The notes: a model not told the origin generated them from the sequence alone. A stretch of 64,000 nucleotides of DNA from Platycnemis pennipes (GCA_933228895.1 OW121856.1:103639027-103703026), one strand, 5' to 3'. Positions 1 to 11,899 are shown, counted from the first letter of the stretch. Made by a program: numbers and translations.

Positions 1-1145
1 ATCTTGATACATGAATATAAGAAGTCAATGCAGGCGTGGCATGATATAAGTGGCGTAACTCAAAATTTGCAGAACATTTGTATTGTAACGGTAATTTTAG
101 TAATTTTAAATATGTAGTTTTCCACAGTGGTATTGACAAAGACCATAAGCTGTTTTTTTCAGAATAATTTGAGATTGTAAACTCTGAAAATATTTTATGT
201 AATGACCATGCAACCTTCTCCACCTATTCACCTCTCTTAAAAATCACTTTCCCCCCTTATTACAACCTTCGACCCACCAGTTAATTTCCTTACTCTGGCT
301 GCGAGTATTCCTCCACAGAACAGCCTTGCAATGAGTCACCTTCCATTCCCGCTTCACCCCAACCTAACCCCCCCGCCTTTCACTTTCCCCTCCCCCCCTT
401 TTCCACCTTGAACCTATATATATACCTAACCTTCAGAGGACCATGTACCTTGAAAATGGCACTGAGTTGCCGAAACCCGAGTCTACTATCATTAAATTAG
501 TGTGGAGTGTTACCATTGCGTTTTATTTTACATCTTGCTACATGAGGCTTGAAGAAACATTCCCGTAAATCACGTTTGCCCATGTCTATACCATATATCT
601 AGGCCAATCATTAAAATTGGTGGGCATATTATAGAGAAGTTTAAGGCATACACTACCTGCTCACCGTTTTGAATTAAAATGTTTGTACTTCGTATCGAGG
701 CTATTCATCAACATTGGTCAACAATCCAGGATTGATTTGACGCAGCTTTCCACTCGATTCTTCTATCGGCCATCTTGATAAGAAAGAAAATAGTGGAGTA
801 GCTGCGACTCCTCGGGATATTAATTGAAGCGGGTTTCCTCATGCCTTTCACATCGCAGTACTACAGTCGTTAAAGTAAATGTTACCACGCCTGGAGTGAG
901 ATGAGTGTCGCTGTACCAACCACTGTGGTCTCCACCTTCACTCATGTGAAGAAGAGCTGCCACCCTCTCCTCAGGGTGATGAGAAGCGTAATTATTGGCG
1001 GGCTCCCATCGCCAAGTCACGGCACGCCAAGGCACGACAAGTCAGCCAATAAATAATGGAATGATGTCTAAATTCCTCAAAACATATCCAAGGTTAACAG
1101 TGATAGGGAAAGTATTAGTGTCAATTGTAATATGACATCTAAGGG
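1..1145. other. AT-rich non-coding sequence
   Basis: No gene is seen here. The stretch is AT-rich apart from a pyrimidine-rich tract at about 225-412 and a short TA run near 415-424. The only open frame, a short one on the minus strand at 820-1035, resembles no family I know. Confidence 0.6.
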
Positions 1146-1297
1146 TTATATTCAGAATCTAAACTACAGCCTCGGTTCCACTTCTGACGTCCTAAAATCT
1201 CTATAGGAAATTAAATTGGTGTTTAAATTCTATTTGCAAAGGTTATGTTACTTTTCAGCTTGACGCTGAGAACTGAGAAGATAGTGAATATGACCTA

Positions 1298-1522
1298 GCC
1301 ATATTCAGAATCTCAATTGAAGTCTCACTTTTTCTGCTTACATGTAAAAATTCCTATTACAAGTTCGAAAAAGTGTACAGGTTCTCCTCGATATAGTTTT
1401 AAGTGGTATACAGCGTGGTGATACCAACTTAAAAGATGAACCTGAATACTAATATGACTCAATGTAGATATTATAGGATGTAAGCACTGGAGGCCAGCCT
1501 ATAGCTAGATTCTGAATATGGC
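1298..1522. repeat. Foldback (MITE-like) element
   Basis: The segment is an imperfect palindrome. Its ends match: the 16 bases at 1298-1313 (gccatattcagaatct) are the exact reverse complement of 1507-1522. Inner arms match too: tgcttacat near 1337 pairs with atgtaagca near 1480, caggttc near 1379 pairs with gaacctg near 1440, and 1397-1434 forms a hairpin with an 11-base loop. There is no coding capacity, and no clear target-site duplication was found. A related terminal motif (atattcagaatct) also occurs at 1148-1160. It looks like a non-autonomous foldback or MITE; the superfamily is not known. Confidence 0.65.
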
Positions 1523-1611
1523 CACAAGTTACATTGAATGGAATATTTTACCCATATATTTAACTTCAACTTAACCAACACCGTACTCCGTTTTTCGGTT
1601 TTGTTTCTCTT

Positions 1612-1938
1612 GATTATTCAATAGCCCCTAGTTATTCCGAGGCGTCGACCGACAGCTGAAGTCATCTGCGCCATTTAGGTAATGGAGGAAGGGTGGAGAG
1701 AAACCAGGGGTTAGGCTGTTGATAAGAGTAGGCTAATACCTACTCTTATCAACAGGCGCCAAGGGGACCACGGATTAACGTCCCATCCGACGGATGGAGT
1801 ATTGACGGAGGACTGAGCACTAGGGACTCAAGTAAGGACCGGCTTGCCACTGAAAAATCCACCACTGCAAAGAATCGAATCCGGGCCCTTGAGATGAAAT
1901 GCCAGTACTCTAGTCACCACACCAGCCTGATCCCCGAA
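1612..1938 (-). mobile_element. tRNA-derived SINE, family A, copy 1
   Basis: On the minus strand the head (about 1938-1870) carries a pol III A-box-like stretch (tggtgtggtga, then gagtactgg) and a B-box-like stretch (ggattcgattc), spaced as in a tRNA. The body follows leftward, with the family hallmark seen on the plus strand as ggcgccaaggggaccacg and then tccgacgga. The same body recurs at 2705, 8090, 8354 and 27510. The left boundary is uncertain by about 15 bases. No protein is encoded. Confidence 0.75.
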
Positions 1939-2043
1939 CAATAATCCCTCAATATTTTACGAAAACTCTATGATCACCTACTTTCATCCATCCTACTTAG
2001 TGAAAATATCTAAGAACACCAAAGTCTCTTTCCTCCAAGAGTA

Positions 2044-2690
2044 ATGCCTTCTTATCCTGCTCTGAAGCGAGTTAAATATTTGAGTCGGCCTCTTTGCGAA
2101 TATATTGCGTGGTGTTTCCGTCTTTCAATAAGTGTATGGGATCTGAATGAATTAGGTTTGATCAGAGAACTAGACAGTGTGCTGCGTAGAGCAGCTAGGT
2201 TCGTTAAAAGATGTTACGATAGGCTGAGTAGTGTTTCAGAATTAATACAAGAATTAGTGTGGGAATCATTATCAGAGCGTAGATCGAAGTAGAGATTAAA
2301 TCTATTAGAGAAATTTAAATCGGATACTTTACTGAAGATGTTAGGAACGTATCAAAAACACCAGCGTGGTATGTTAGATTCGACCAGGCAAATAAGATTA
2401 GAGAGATAGATTGCTGTACTGATAAATTCAAAAAGGCATTTTTCCCCCTTACTATTAGCGAACAGAATAGGCAGCATAGCAAAGGGATAGGTAGGGGAAA
2501 TATTTTTGAGTAGTCTGTAGTGCATGATGCATGTATTAATCCCTTAAATACATAGATACTTACAATCTAGTTGCATGAGTCCCTATAGTTGCTTATTTGC
2601 ATAACGGTGTTGCGTGCTTGGTGATCTCCACCCCTTGCCACAAACCCTCGTGGTGGCTTGCAGGGTATCATGTAGATGTAGATGTAGATT
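2044..2690 (+). mobile_element. CR1/jockey-type LINE, 3' end (RT C-terminus and tail)
   Basis: The open frame at 2044-2292 ends in the typical C-terminal region of non-LTR reverse transcriptases: an SVWDLNEL stretch, then RRAARFVKRCYDR, SSVSELIQEL and WESLSERRSK. After the stop the same frame continues with a recognisable family tail (DKFKKAFFPLTISEQNRQ, about 2418-2475). A 3' UTR follows whose end (ccccttgccacaaaccctcg, then tggcttgcagggtatcatg) closes in a short gatgta repeat at about 2671-2690. Similar 3' ends occur at 21460-21569 and 24145-24507. The copy is 5'-truncated and carries at least one stop, so it is inactive. Confidence 0.8.
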
Positions 2691-3056
2691 ATCCAATAGC
2701 CCTTAGTTATTCCGGGGAGGCAACCGACAGCTGAGACTAACTGGACCATTTAGGTAAGGGAGGAAGTGTGGGGAGAAACCAGGCGTTGGCATTAGCCTAC
2801 TCTTATCAACAGGCGCCAAGGGGACCACGTAATCTAGTCACCAAACCAACCCGATCCCCGAAAAATGCTCCTTAAATATTTTACGCAAAATCTATGATCA
2901 CCTACTTTAACCCATCCTCCTTAGTGAAAATATCTAAGAGCACCAAAGTCTCTTTCCTCCAAGAGCAGTCAGTACCTGCCTATCCTGCTCTGAAACAAAA
3001 GTTAAATATTTGAGTCGACCTATTCGCGAATATATTGAGCAGTACTTGGTGTTTCC
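2687..3056. repeat. Second copy of the 1612-2130 segment
   Basis: This stretch repeats the segment at 1612-2130 in the same order: gattatccaatagcccttag at the left, SINE body, the atgatcacctacttt flank, tctctttcctccaagag, then gttaaatatttgagtcg and gcgaatatattg. About 150 bases of the SINE are missing from this copy. It starts exactly where the gatgta tail of the LINE ends. It could be a local duplication, or two insertions of the same composite element. Confidence 0.7.
2705..2862 (-). mobile_element. tRNA-SINE family A, copy 2, internally deleted
   Basis: Family A body (plus strand ccgacagctgagac, ggagaaaccaggcg, ggcgccaaggggaccacg) is joined directly to the end of the head (ctagtcaccaaaccaacccg). 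The region holding the B box and the adjoining body has been lost between them. Confidence 0.65.
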
Positions 3057-6000
3057 CTCTGTAAATCACCCCTCAATCTTCTCCTTTCACTAACGGCCTT
3101 CTCCTCATGCCCAACTCCTCCTCTGTGCACATAGTTTTGCGTGCCTGAAAGGCCGAACGCTGGAAGAAGTTAAATTAGCTGCTGGGACCAGAGGAGTCCC
3201 GCGGAAAAAAAAACTTGGGGAAAACGAAGCGCGGGAAAGATGGAGGAGGAGCGCAATACAAAGAGCGGGAGGAGGAGAGGCGGAGGCCGTGCGAAATTAG
3301 GGCGACGGTTCCCTTAACCGCGGAGGGTAATTCTCGCCTCAGGATCTGGGGTGAACGGGTGAATCAAGAATGCTTCCGAGCGACGGGAGGAGAGGCCGTG
3401 CGAGGGAGTCGTCCTTGACAGCCAGAGATAAGGAGGATCGTAATCATGCGGAGAATGAAGGAGAAGGGTGGAGGGGAAGTCTTATGCGTCGACGAAACCG
3501 AGAGGGGTTGTGAGTCGTGAGGAAATACTTTCCCTTGAAACTCACCCCCCTGAGGAAGCTCCCCATCCCATCTCCACCCTCCCATCTCTCCTTTATCGCT
3601 GGCGAAGATTTTGAAGCCACAATTCCTCTCCAGACTTCCCAGCAGATATGGCTTCATTTTTTTTACGAAATGCTCCCTGGAGCTGGAAGCCTTAGTGCAC
3701 TCGTCTTGAAAACTTTTACGCTCGGCGTTGTAGACACGCCTGCTTATTACGCAACAATTTGTTTTTGGAACGTAAGGCATGAGAAATTAATGTTTTTGCC
3801 GACGAACGGGAAATGGTTACGGGATGTTGAATGCAGGGGATAATTCTGGTGTTCCAAGTTTGAATGGTGGGGTTATATGAATTCTCTCATTAAGATTCAC
3901 AACCCTAAATTTGGAACCATGCCATTCTGCGTCAATTGCTCGAGAGAATCTCTTTTTCTATATGCAAAAATTTCCACTTCATAAACAATGAGAGATTTTC
4001 ATAAGAAATGATTTTTTCCATGAAAACATTACACTTTTCCATTGGAGTGAGCGTTTTACTTTTGACTCTGGATTAGCGATATAGATAATTCTATTAAAAT
4101 GTTTATTACGCGTATAGTGATGTATTCAAATGCATAATACATACTCCCTCACACGCCAGTGATAAAGCTCACAATGTTACAACATAACCTTTTGCTTTCT
4201 CTAAATTTAACCCTGTTTTACCATGTGGCTCATATTTTCATCTTAAAAGCTGTACATAAAATCCATGCGGATAATTGCGTCGGTAATAAGATTTGTCAGC
4301 AGTTCATCATAGCTTTTTAATGGTACATATTTATTATATATAAAGAGGTGAAATGGCATTGGAATTACTACATCTACCATCATATTACTTTTTAATCAAT
4401 GTTAGTTTCCATAACAATAAACTTGCATATAAAGGAGTATCTAATTGTTTCGTCTTGCCCTAACAAAGGACCTAGGAAATATCTATTGCTTTCCTTTATG
4501 ACAATTTGTCTACAGAAATGCAAACAAATCAGTGTCATCGTAATTTTTCCTCACAGATATTTAAGACGTTGCGTTTAAGAACAACGCTATCATTAGCCGA
4601 TGAGTTTTGTATCATAAACATAAAAAAATTATCAAATCAGCACATAAAAACGTCTGTTTTTAGGCTATAGGCTGTGAAGTTTTTTACGGACCTCCGAGCG
4701 AATATGTTCCGAAAACGATTGAAAAAAAATAACATTCTTTCCATAAGGGAATACATTTCTCGAAGCATACAATATAATATTGTTGAAATCAGTCTTTATG
4801 GAGATTTAAATAATTTTAATCGAAATACAGGAAATAAATCTTTTTATTTCTCTTTCCAACATTACTGATCTAAAGTAATCATAAAAATCCTAGGGCTTCG
4901 TGAAGGATTTTTGCAATATTGTGTTTTGCTATTCAACCTACGTTAAATGTGCTATTGTATACTATATTCGAAATTCAGGTTTTCATGAAAGCTGAGCATG
5001 AATCTTATATATAATTACAATGATGAGGCTAGGAGTTTAGGATATAATTCAATAAAGCAAATTTTAATAGCAAGAATTCTTGATTTCCTCGAGAGGCCTT
5101 CCTATTGTTATTTTACTAGTCAAGGCTTTTTCTTCTCTCTTAGGGAGATAGAGGGAAAAAAATTGCAAAAGTATATTCATCATCAATCTAAGTTAAGCAA
5201 TAAAAGATTTTATTCGCATAGAAATAAATTGCTACAATACGCTTGAAAAGTATTTTTTAACCAATTTGACGGCCTTATACCAAATGGGCTCCTCTCATTG
5301 GATGAAGGTATTTTCGAGGAGGAAAAAACCATCCTCCAGATCAAAATCATTTCCTTCACAATATAAATAGGACTGTTTTTCCCTCGAGCGAACTCTCGCC
5401 AATTCTCCGGGGGTATAATATAGATATGGGCGATGAGCCGTCGCTTGGAGAGAGAGAGAGGGAGAAAGCCCTTATTCCATATCACTCCGCTATTTGCCCC
5501 TATTTTCTTCCATCCCACTCTCTCCTCGATACTCCCTCCCTCCCTTCCCTTGGGCCTTCGCTCACGCATAGGAATTTTGATTGAGGAAACACGGCAGATG
5601 GACAGGAAAGGGAAATAGGAAGTGCTCTGGGGGTGGGCCATGGGTCAGAGGACAGAGCCGGCATTACGGCTCAATGGAAAGGCCTAGGGAGGCGCCTATC
5701 GGAGAGGAGGATATATACCGACTCAAAAGGAAGGATGGAATTGAGGAGAGGTCTGAGGAGACGACGTTTATTGAGCAAGATTCGATGGAGGGACGAGAGG
5801 TTGTCATGCGCAAGAATATTATTTTTCTCCCCCTTGATTGACGAGGACTTACTTCAGGGATATGCCATCATCCCGTCGACCTAAAGATTGATGACAAATT
5901 CGCTTTCCATTCTTACCGTTAACCTTAAATGGCCGAACGCAATTATGAATGCTATATGATGACACGATCTCACTCGTATCGAGTGGTTATGAGCCTTCGT

Positions 6001-7834
6001 CGGATTGGTGAGGACGGAAAACCGTCACCAATTATTCAGTCGTTTAACAATGGCAAATGTGATGATCCTTATCATTACTTATTACATTATTTATAGCGCA
6101 GCATGTTACTTTATGAAATTTAAAATATTCCCCCATTTTCTCCTCAACAAATCTCCTCCTGAGAAATCATAGAGGAAAGAATTTGGGATTTTTGAGGTTG
6201 GTGCAGAAATTAATCCACCACCATAAGTAAACGTATTCTTCCTTTCAAACATTAGAGGTATTTTTATTTTTAAGATTACCCATATCTGTGTTAATGCCAT
6301 TTTTTTCTGGGAAATATCCAAATCCCCATTACAAATAATTGATTAAAATGTTTTATCTAAGGCTATTATTATTATTATACTATTAATCTATGATTATGGA
6401 ATAAGGTACCCTTCAATTTCTCTGGCTGAGTATTCTCCGATTAATTCTAAGTTGTGATATTCATGTTGGCTCGATAGTTCCACTTTAAAATATTTGCTTG
6501 CATTGTTACTGGGTACCATATGTCTTAGTTGAAATTTTAGTATGATGATGCGCTAATAAATACAAAACAGCCTCCATCGCAAATTTTCCTTCGAGATTTA
6601 GTGGAATAGGTTTATTGCATCGCACGTCTTTTCGTATCTTGTCATTTCCTCGATTCAATACTTATATACCAATATCTATTTTACATTGGATGCTAATTGA
6701 ACTCTTGGATGAGAATGTATTAGTTTCTACTTAAACATCATGTCATCTACAGCACTGATTCTATGCCTATCTCTTCCGCACTTATCAAACAATCTCTCTA
6801 ACTCTTCAATGTAAAAATAAGAAATCTTGTCTACTCACGGCGTGTACTGATGTTCGAGTTTTGTTTTCTTGTTGTCGGTGATAATTGTTGCATCATGAGT
6901 TGAAGAGACCTCAGTATTACCTTTCAAATTAGGACCAAAAGCACTAACCAACGATACACAACCAAGAAATCAGAAAAGAAGCAACGCCGTGAATATCACG
7001 GATAAGCGAACATTTCAGTCTGAAGCCTATCCCTGTAGACAATGAAATATTTATATGATAGTATATTAATATATTTTTACAAAGCAAGATAAAATGAACA
7101 ATATTATAACAAGGAATGCCATTTATTACAGAAAGAAAAATTCACACAAAAATTTTAGTCAGGTCGAGCAGTAACCTTATATCTCCTGAGTGTTGTTTTT
7201 ACTCTGTAGTTTGTAAATATTTGGTATTAAGTTAAGACCCGCATCTGGGAAAATTCAAGGAATGAAAGAATACATATAATTTCAACTGAAAATCCTACCA
7301 ATGCATATTTTTATTTATGAAAATATAAAAATGTGCCAGGTGAGGCGAGGTGGAAGAATACCATGCTCTAAAACTCAACAGTATGGGATTTTTCCACAAC
7401 AAAATTGACCTAATAATGGCTTAGCAGCTGAAACGCATGCTGCATTGAAATACGTTTTTTGTGAAGCAGTGCTGATTTGTTTGAGTGTCTGAGAATGCAG
7501 ATTTACTTCAGCGGCACACGCACCTATACAGAGAAACTCCTTTAGCTCATTTGCAACGGCTCGCCGCCTCTGATACGAATAATAGAGTAACAGCGTAACT
7601 CTTCCCTTGAGCGCTATCCACTTTCTCTTTTCTTGAGCGCAAAATTCAAGTACAGAGGATGGTGGGAACAACGTCGGTCACAGTGGCGTCATAATGAGGT
7701 GGGATCCCTTGCAAGTTGGAGAAGAAAGCGACTCGTAGAAAGGTGAGGGAGGTTAGCTTAGGTCGCTTCTTGACCCCGATGTCCTGATTCTCATGGGAAT
7801 GCGAGTTGAAATGGAAATTGATATTTAAAATTCT
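3057..7834. other. Non-coding sequence with purine and pyrimidine tracts
   Basis: No gene is recognised. There is a purine-rich tract at about 3195-3290 and 3420-3480, a GA run near 5449-5462 followed by a pyrimidine-rich tract to about 5560, and AT-rich DNA elsewhere. The overlapping open frames at 3364-3843 and 5210-5884 lie in these biased tracts, have shadows on both strands, and show no known motif. Confidence 0.55.
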
Positions 7835-7885
7835 TCATTGTTCTGGAACTTTAAGTCCCCTGAAACACTGGAGGAAAATTATATA
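7835..7885 (+). repeat. Fragment matching the 3' flank of the Penelope copy at 43 kb
   Basis: The block gttctggaactttaagtccc plus ctgaaacactgg closely matches gttctgggactataagtccc plus ctggaacatcg at about 43158-43192, just downstream of the Penelope fragment there. Both contain a small hairpin of the form gggact-ata-agtccc. It is probably a relic of that element's 3' region. It is short, so the call is tentative. Confidence 0.4.
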
Positions 7886-8089
7886 CCGCAATCAACAAAA
7901 AACGAGAAATGTTAAAAAATAGGGTATAATGCAACATCAACACTTAATGAATTTTGTTGTAGATTTTTGCAGCTCACGGTATATCCTGCTATAGGCTTTT
8001 GGTTCTGCGAGTAATGATTTATTATTCTGCAATAGTTTTGCGTGTTATGCTACCGGGTTTGTCGGGCTTTTTAAGAATAACAATGGTCA

Positions 8090-8353
8090 TCGGTTGGTTA
8101 TTCAGGGGAGGCGACCGACAGCTGAGATCATTTGCGCCATTTAGGAAAGTTGGGTAAATAGGTATGGTAGGAGGTTTCAGGGAACGGAGGAAGGGTGGAG
8201 AGAAACCCGGCGTCGGCAATAGCCTATTCTTAACGAAAGGCGCAAAGGGGACCACGGCTTAACGTCCCAACCGACGGACGGAGTACTGAACTTGAAATGC
8301 CCTCCACTAGGCACTCAAGTGGGGACCGGTTTTCCACTGAAAAATCCGCCACT
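8090..8353 (-). mobile_element. tRNA-SINE family A body, left unit of a partial dimer
   Basis: This unit holds the family A body (gacagctgagatcatttgcg, ggaggaagggtggagagaaa, ggcgcaaaggggaccacgg) and stops at ccgccactgg, just before the point where the neighbouring unit continues into its tRNA-like head. It is therefore headless and in tandem with the full copy at 8354-8656. The junction holds a short gggtgggtgggtagg stretch. Confidence 0.75.
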
Positions 8354-8656
8354 GGGTGGGTGGGTAGGTAATGGTAAAGGTAGGTGAGTAATTTGGTAAT
8401 GGTAGGAGGTTTTATGGAATGGAGGAAGGGTGGAGAGAAACCCGGCGTCGGCATTAGCCTACTCTTAACGAAAGGCGCAAAGGGGACCACGGGTTAACGT
8501 CCCATCCGACGGACGGGGTACTGAATTTGAAATGCCCTCCACTAGGCACTCAAGTGGGTTCCGGTTTTCCACTGAAAAATCCGCCACTGCCGGGAGTCGA
8601 ATCCGAGCCCTCGGGATGGGAGGCCAGTACTCTACCCACCGCATCAACCCGATTCC
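8354..8656 (-). mobile_element. tRNA-SINE family A, right unit with full head
   Basis: The body is nearly identical to the left unit. Beyond ccgccactg it runs into the complete head; on the plus strand this is gggagtcgaatccgagccc (B box) and gccagtactctacccaccgc (A box). Read on the minus strand this is the normal head-to-body order. The ggtaatggtaaaggtag stretch at the left end resembles a simple 3' tail. Confidence 0.8.
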
Positions 8657-8786
8657 CATATCAATGGTCATATTTAGGAAAAAGAAATAAGCAAATCCGG
8701 CAGTTTGATGATTTTGAAAGTAAGAATTAATTCCGAAGAAGTATCTTTCAGGTATAAGGAAAAGATTTTATAACTAGTTTCTCTAT

Positions 8787-9197
8787 TTAGGCAGTTTGGT
8801 CTTTTTTTTCTATTTCAAACGCCTCCCTCATGACCCACCGAAAATAACTGCTTTCTTTGTATAATACTTTAGCCATCTCTATGTCAATGGTTTGTCCATT
8901 CTCTAACGTAGTGTGCTCAGCCAAAGGAGAGTGATACCAGTCTTTCTTACGAATTTCACGTTCATGTTCTTTCAATTTCAATCTGCATCCAATGGCTCTG
9001 TTTGCTTGGCACACATATGATCTTCCGGAACTGCAGAGAAGTTCGTATACACCCTCATACATTGTGGGTGGTAATGGATCTTTAGTCCCTCGTAGACGAT
9101 CTCGTACTCTGGAGGTAGTGTTGTATCTTGTGGTTATGTTATACTTTATCATTATTTTACCTATGTGACCGGTCGTACTCACAATGTAAGAATGCAT
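8787..9197 (-). mobile_element. Penelope-like element, GIY-YIG endonuclease fragment
   Basis: This minus-strand frame encodes the C-terminal endonuclease of a Penelope-like retroelement. In order it shows GVYELLC (the GIY half), SYVC in place of the YIG half, a KEHER motif, SPLAEHT, then IDIEMAKVLYKESSYF and MREAFEIEK. That order is characteristic of the family, whose complete protein joins a reverse transcriptase to this nuclease. Only about 110 residues remain. YVC replaces YIG and a small insertion precedes KEHER, so the copy is probably inactive. No upstream RT could be read with confidence. A degraded CTGAAAGA-like motif lies just 3' of the frame, near 8723-8757. Confidence 0.8.
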
Positions 9198-10766
9198 AAC
9201 ATCCCAAAGGTTTTGTAGTCTCCTTATCTTTAGAGTATTTTTATGCCACTCTTTCAGTCAAGTTTTTACGAAATGCATTGTCCTTTAATCCCCTCCTATC
9301 TGAGACGGCAGGCAGATGCCTTAATGGAATGCCCAGGCAGGCCTAATGAAAGTTCTACTTACTATTCCTCCGCTTTTAATTTTTAACTTTCACACTCTCT
9401 TCCGGAATATTTTGTTGGAAGTTTTCGTTTTGGTTCCGGATCCCAGTAACTACATTTTGAAAAAGAATTTTATCGCAAGGAAAGCTTTAATAATTTGCAT
9501 TTCAGCCTATTTTTGTTTGAGATGCTTTCTTCAGTGAAAGAAAAACCGTATTTTCTCATTGGTTTCCATTGAATCCTACCAAATTTTATTTCAAGTGGTG
9601 TAACTTAAGAAATACTAATCAAGTGTCGTAATATGAATCGCATAAATTAAATCTAATTTCAGCGGAGCTCTTTTTTGAATATTTACTTCCTGAGAAAACG
9701 TACAATTAGTAATATTTCTCCAACTAGTTCATTACGGGAACCCATTTTATTTGCTAATTAAATAATAAACTTTAATAATTTCTTGAAAAGGTTCGTCTTC
9801 GTGAGAATGATACAAATAACAGGTTTGCTTAGAAATGTAAGAATGTTATATTTAGGCAGTAAGAGTGCAAGACCATTAACAACCGAAATTCATAGCTTCC
9901 ATGGAATTCATAGATTCATGAAATCATTATTGAACGATATCTACTGGCGTAGATTGCCAACCACTATTAAAGGAATACAAAAGCAGTGAGTCAAAGCCAT
10001 AACCCATGGGAGCCTGTATTTAATCTCTTCCTAGCATTGGAAGAGCTAGAATAAGGAAAGCAGTAGGATAGGTGTGTGCGTTTTTCCTCTTTTTTTAAAA
10101 ATACCTTGTTTTCAAAATCATAACCGTAACCCAGGGTAAAGGGTAGTTACTTGAGTGATTACAGTGAAAAAATTACATAGTTGCATTTCACCAGATTCAT
10201 AGGTGGCATATGAGGGGATTTTTCCTTAGTTAAATTGTGTGAAAAGCCATAAATTTAGGATGTGATCAAAGTGAAATAAGGTGAATGATTTCCTGGAATA
10301 TTTTGGGAGAGATTTTGTTTCCGATTAAGGATTCCAATGCTGAATCGAGAATGCGGTGTTTCATACAGTCCAATATAGCTGTATTTCACTGGCTTAGCAA
10401 CCCATAGGTCGCAGGTTTAATGTCTCAGAATGGGTTTTGTGCTAAACTTGGGTTTAATAGATTAGATAAGGTCATTTGATACAGCATTAGCTGTTGAAAC
10501 AGCTATAAGTAAAGGCTGCGACGTGGTATTGTAACACAAATCGACTAGGAGGATGTTTCCTAGTATATGTAAGAAATATTTGCTTAAAAAGGGATATTGG
10601 CATGGATAAGGAGTGAATGAAGTAGTTATAATGGCATGCCGTAAGTAAATCTTAAATAGCAATATTTTTCAGGGATTGTAAGACGGGGGTGAGAAAGAAA
10701 AAGGACAAAGAAGGCCAGTTTTTGCGACTATAGTATCCATTGGCGGACAGGAATTCCATCGACAAA
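9198..10766. other. AT-rich non-coding sequence
   Basis: No gene is recognised. At about 10390-10425 there is a faint tRNA-like pattern (ggcttagcaacccataggtc, then caggtttaatgtc as a possible B box) that may be a SINE relic. The small frame at 9783-9989 has no family signature. Confidence 0.45.
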
Positions 10767-11105
10767 AATTTGACAGAAATGCGGTCACCAAATATTGTTG
10801 TGAGTAAATGTGTATGCATTATGTGCCAGTAAATTCCAAGTAAATATGTATTTGGAATGCATAACTTAAAGTAAATATTTCAATTTGGAAAGAAATTCAC
10901 GAAAGTGTTTTAGACTTGGAACCAATTTGACAGAAATATGATCACCAAATATTATTGTGAGTAAATGTGTATGCATAATATGCCAGTAGATTCCAAGTAA
11001 ATATGTATGTGGAATTCATAACTACTAAAAAGTTATTTAGTAAAAGTATGTGTTTTAATTTGGAAAGAAATACACGTAGTGTTTTAGTGTGCTATCACTT
11101 GGAAG
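10767..11105. repeat. Tandem duplication, unit about 157 bp
   Basis: Two adjacent copies begin at 10767 and 10924. Both read aatttgacagaaat, tcaccaaatattrttgtgag, taaatgtgtatgcat, ccaagtaaatatgtat and end in tttggaaagaaat and gtgttttag. The second copy carries an extra stretch of about 25 bases (ctactaaaaagttatttagt). No coding content. Confidence 0.85.
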
Positions 11106-11329
11106 CATTAATTTTTCTGGTTTCAGGGCTTTGAATCTGCCTCACCTTGATGCATCAATGAAGTTAGTATCGTGGCTATAACATTTTTCACAGTTACACT
11201 CAGTCCTTTCACGCTCTTATCAAGCGGCGGCGATGCAAATTCCCGAGAAAATACCCGGTTTTCGGCCATATGCATTGCTTAGATCACTGCATGCTGTTGA
11301 TGTGAGGTGGCTTAAGTCCACGGTGAGGG

Positions 11330-11890
11330 TTAATCAACCGCTAATACTCCCACGGCGAGTGGGAGCGAGGGTTGGGGGTGCTAAGAGCGTGTTATCGGGT
11401 GTGGGGCGGCGGAGGCATTTTGGTGGGGGCGGTAAAGGCTTGTAAAGTGGTGCGGAGCGTAAAGGGGGTGGAGAGTTTTTTTCTCGAAGGGAGAATGCTG
11501 CGGTGGGAGGATAAGGGCAGTCCTCCCCCACGCGAAAGGGGTTTTCCCTGGCTTCTAGGGGACTATGTTTTTTATCAAGATTGATGGCGGCTGACGGTAT
11601 GGGAGGTTGGTGTGGGGGTCGGCTGAGGGTAGGGGGTAGTAGATGACTTTACGGATCTTGGGAAAGGGGAGGAAACTCAGAAAGGGGTGGTGACGCTCGG
11701 GGGGCTTTAGCAGACGCGAAGGGAAGGGGGTGAGGGAGAAAGGGGGGGTGGGTTGACACGTTGGTGAGAGGGGGGTGAATTTTTTTAAGGGAAGGAGACA
11801 ATGATTAGGCTCCGGGAAGAGGTCTTGTGCAGTTGTGTATCGGAAAGGTTTTTCCTTGGGGGGATGTGCGATGGAGAAAGAGAGAGAGGG
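11330..11890. other. Purine-rich, G-rich tract with quadruplex potential
   Basis: The plus strand is strongly G/A-biased for about 550 bases. At 11721-11752 five G runs of three or more are separated by 2, 3, 5 and 1 bases, which fits a G-quadruplex pattern. Open frames on both strands here (11233-11584 and 11555-11998) follow from the composition and show no domain. Confidence 0.6.
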
Positions 11891-11899
11891 AAGTGGAAA

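Noticed and set aside
11127..11175. Exon after a good acceptor-like site (ttttctggtttcag)
   Set aside because: No donor site at a sensible distance and no long open phase.
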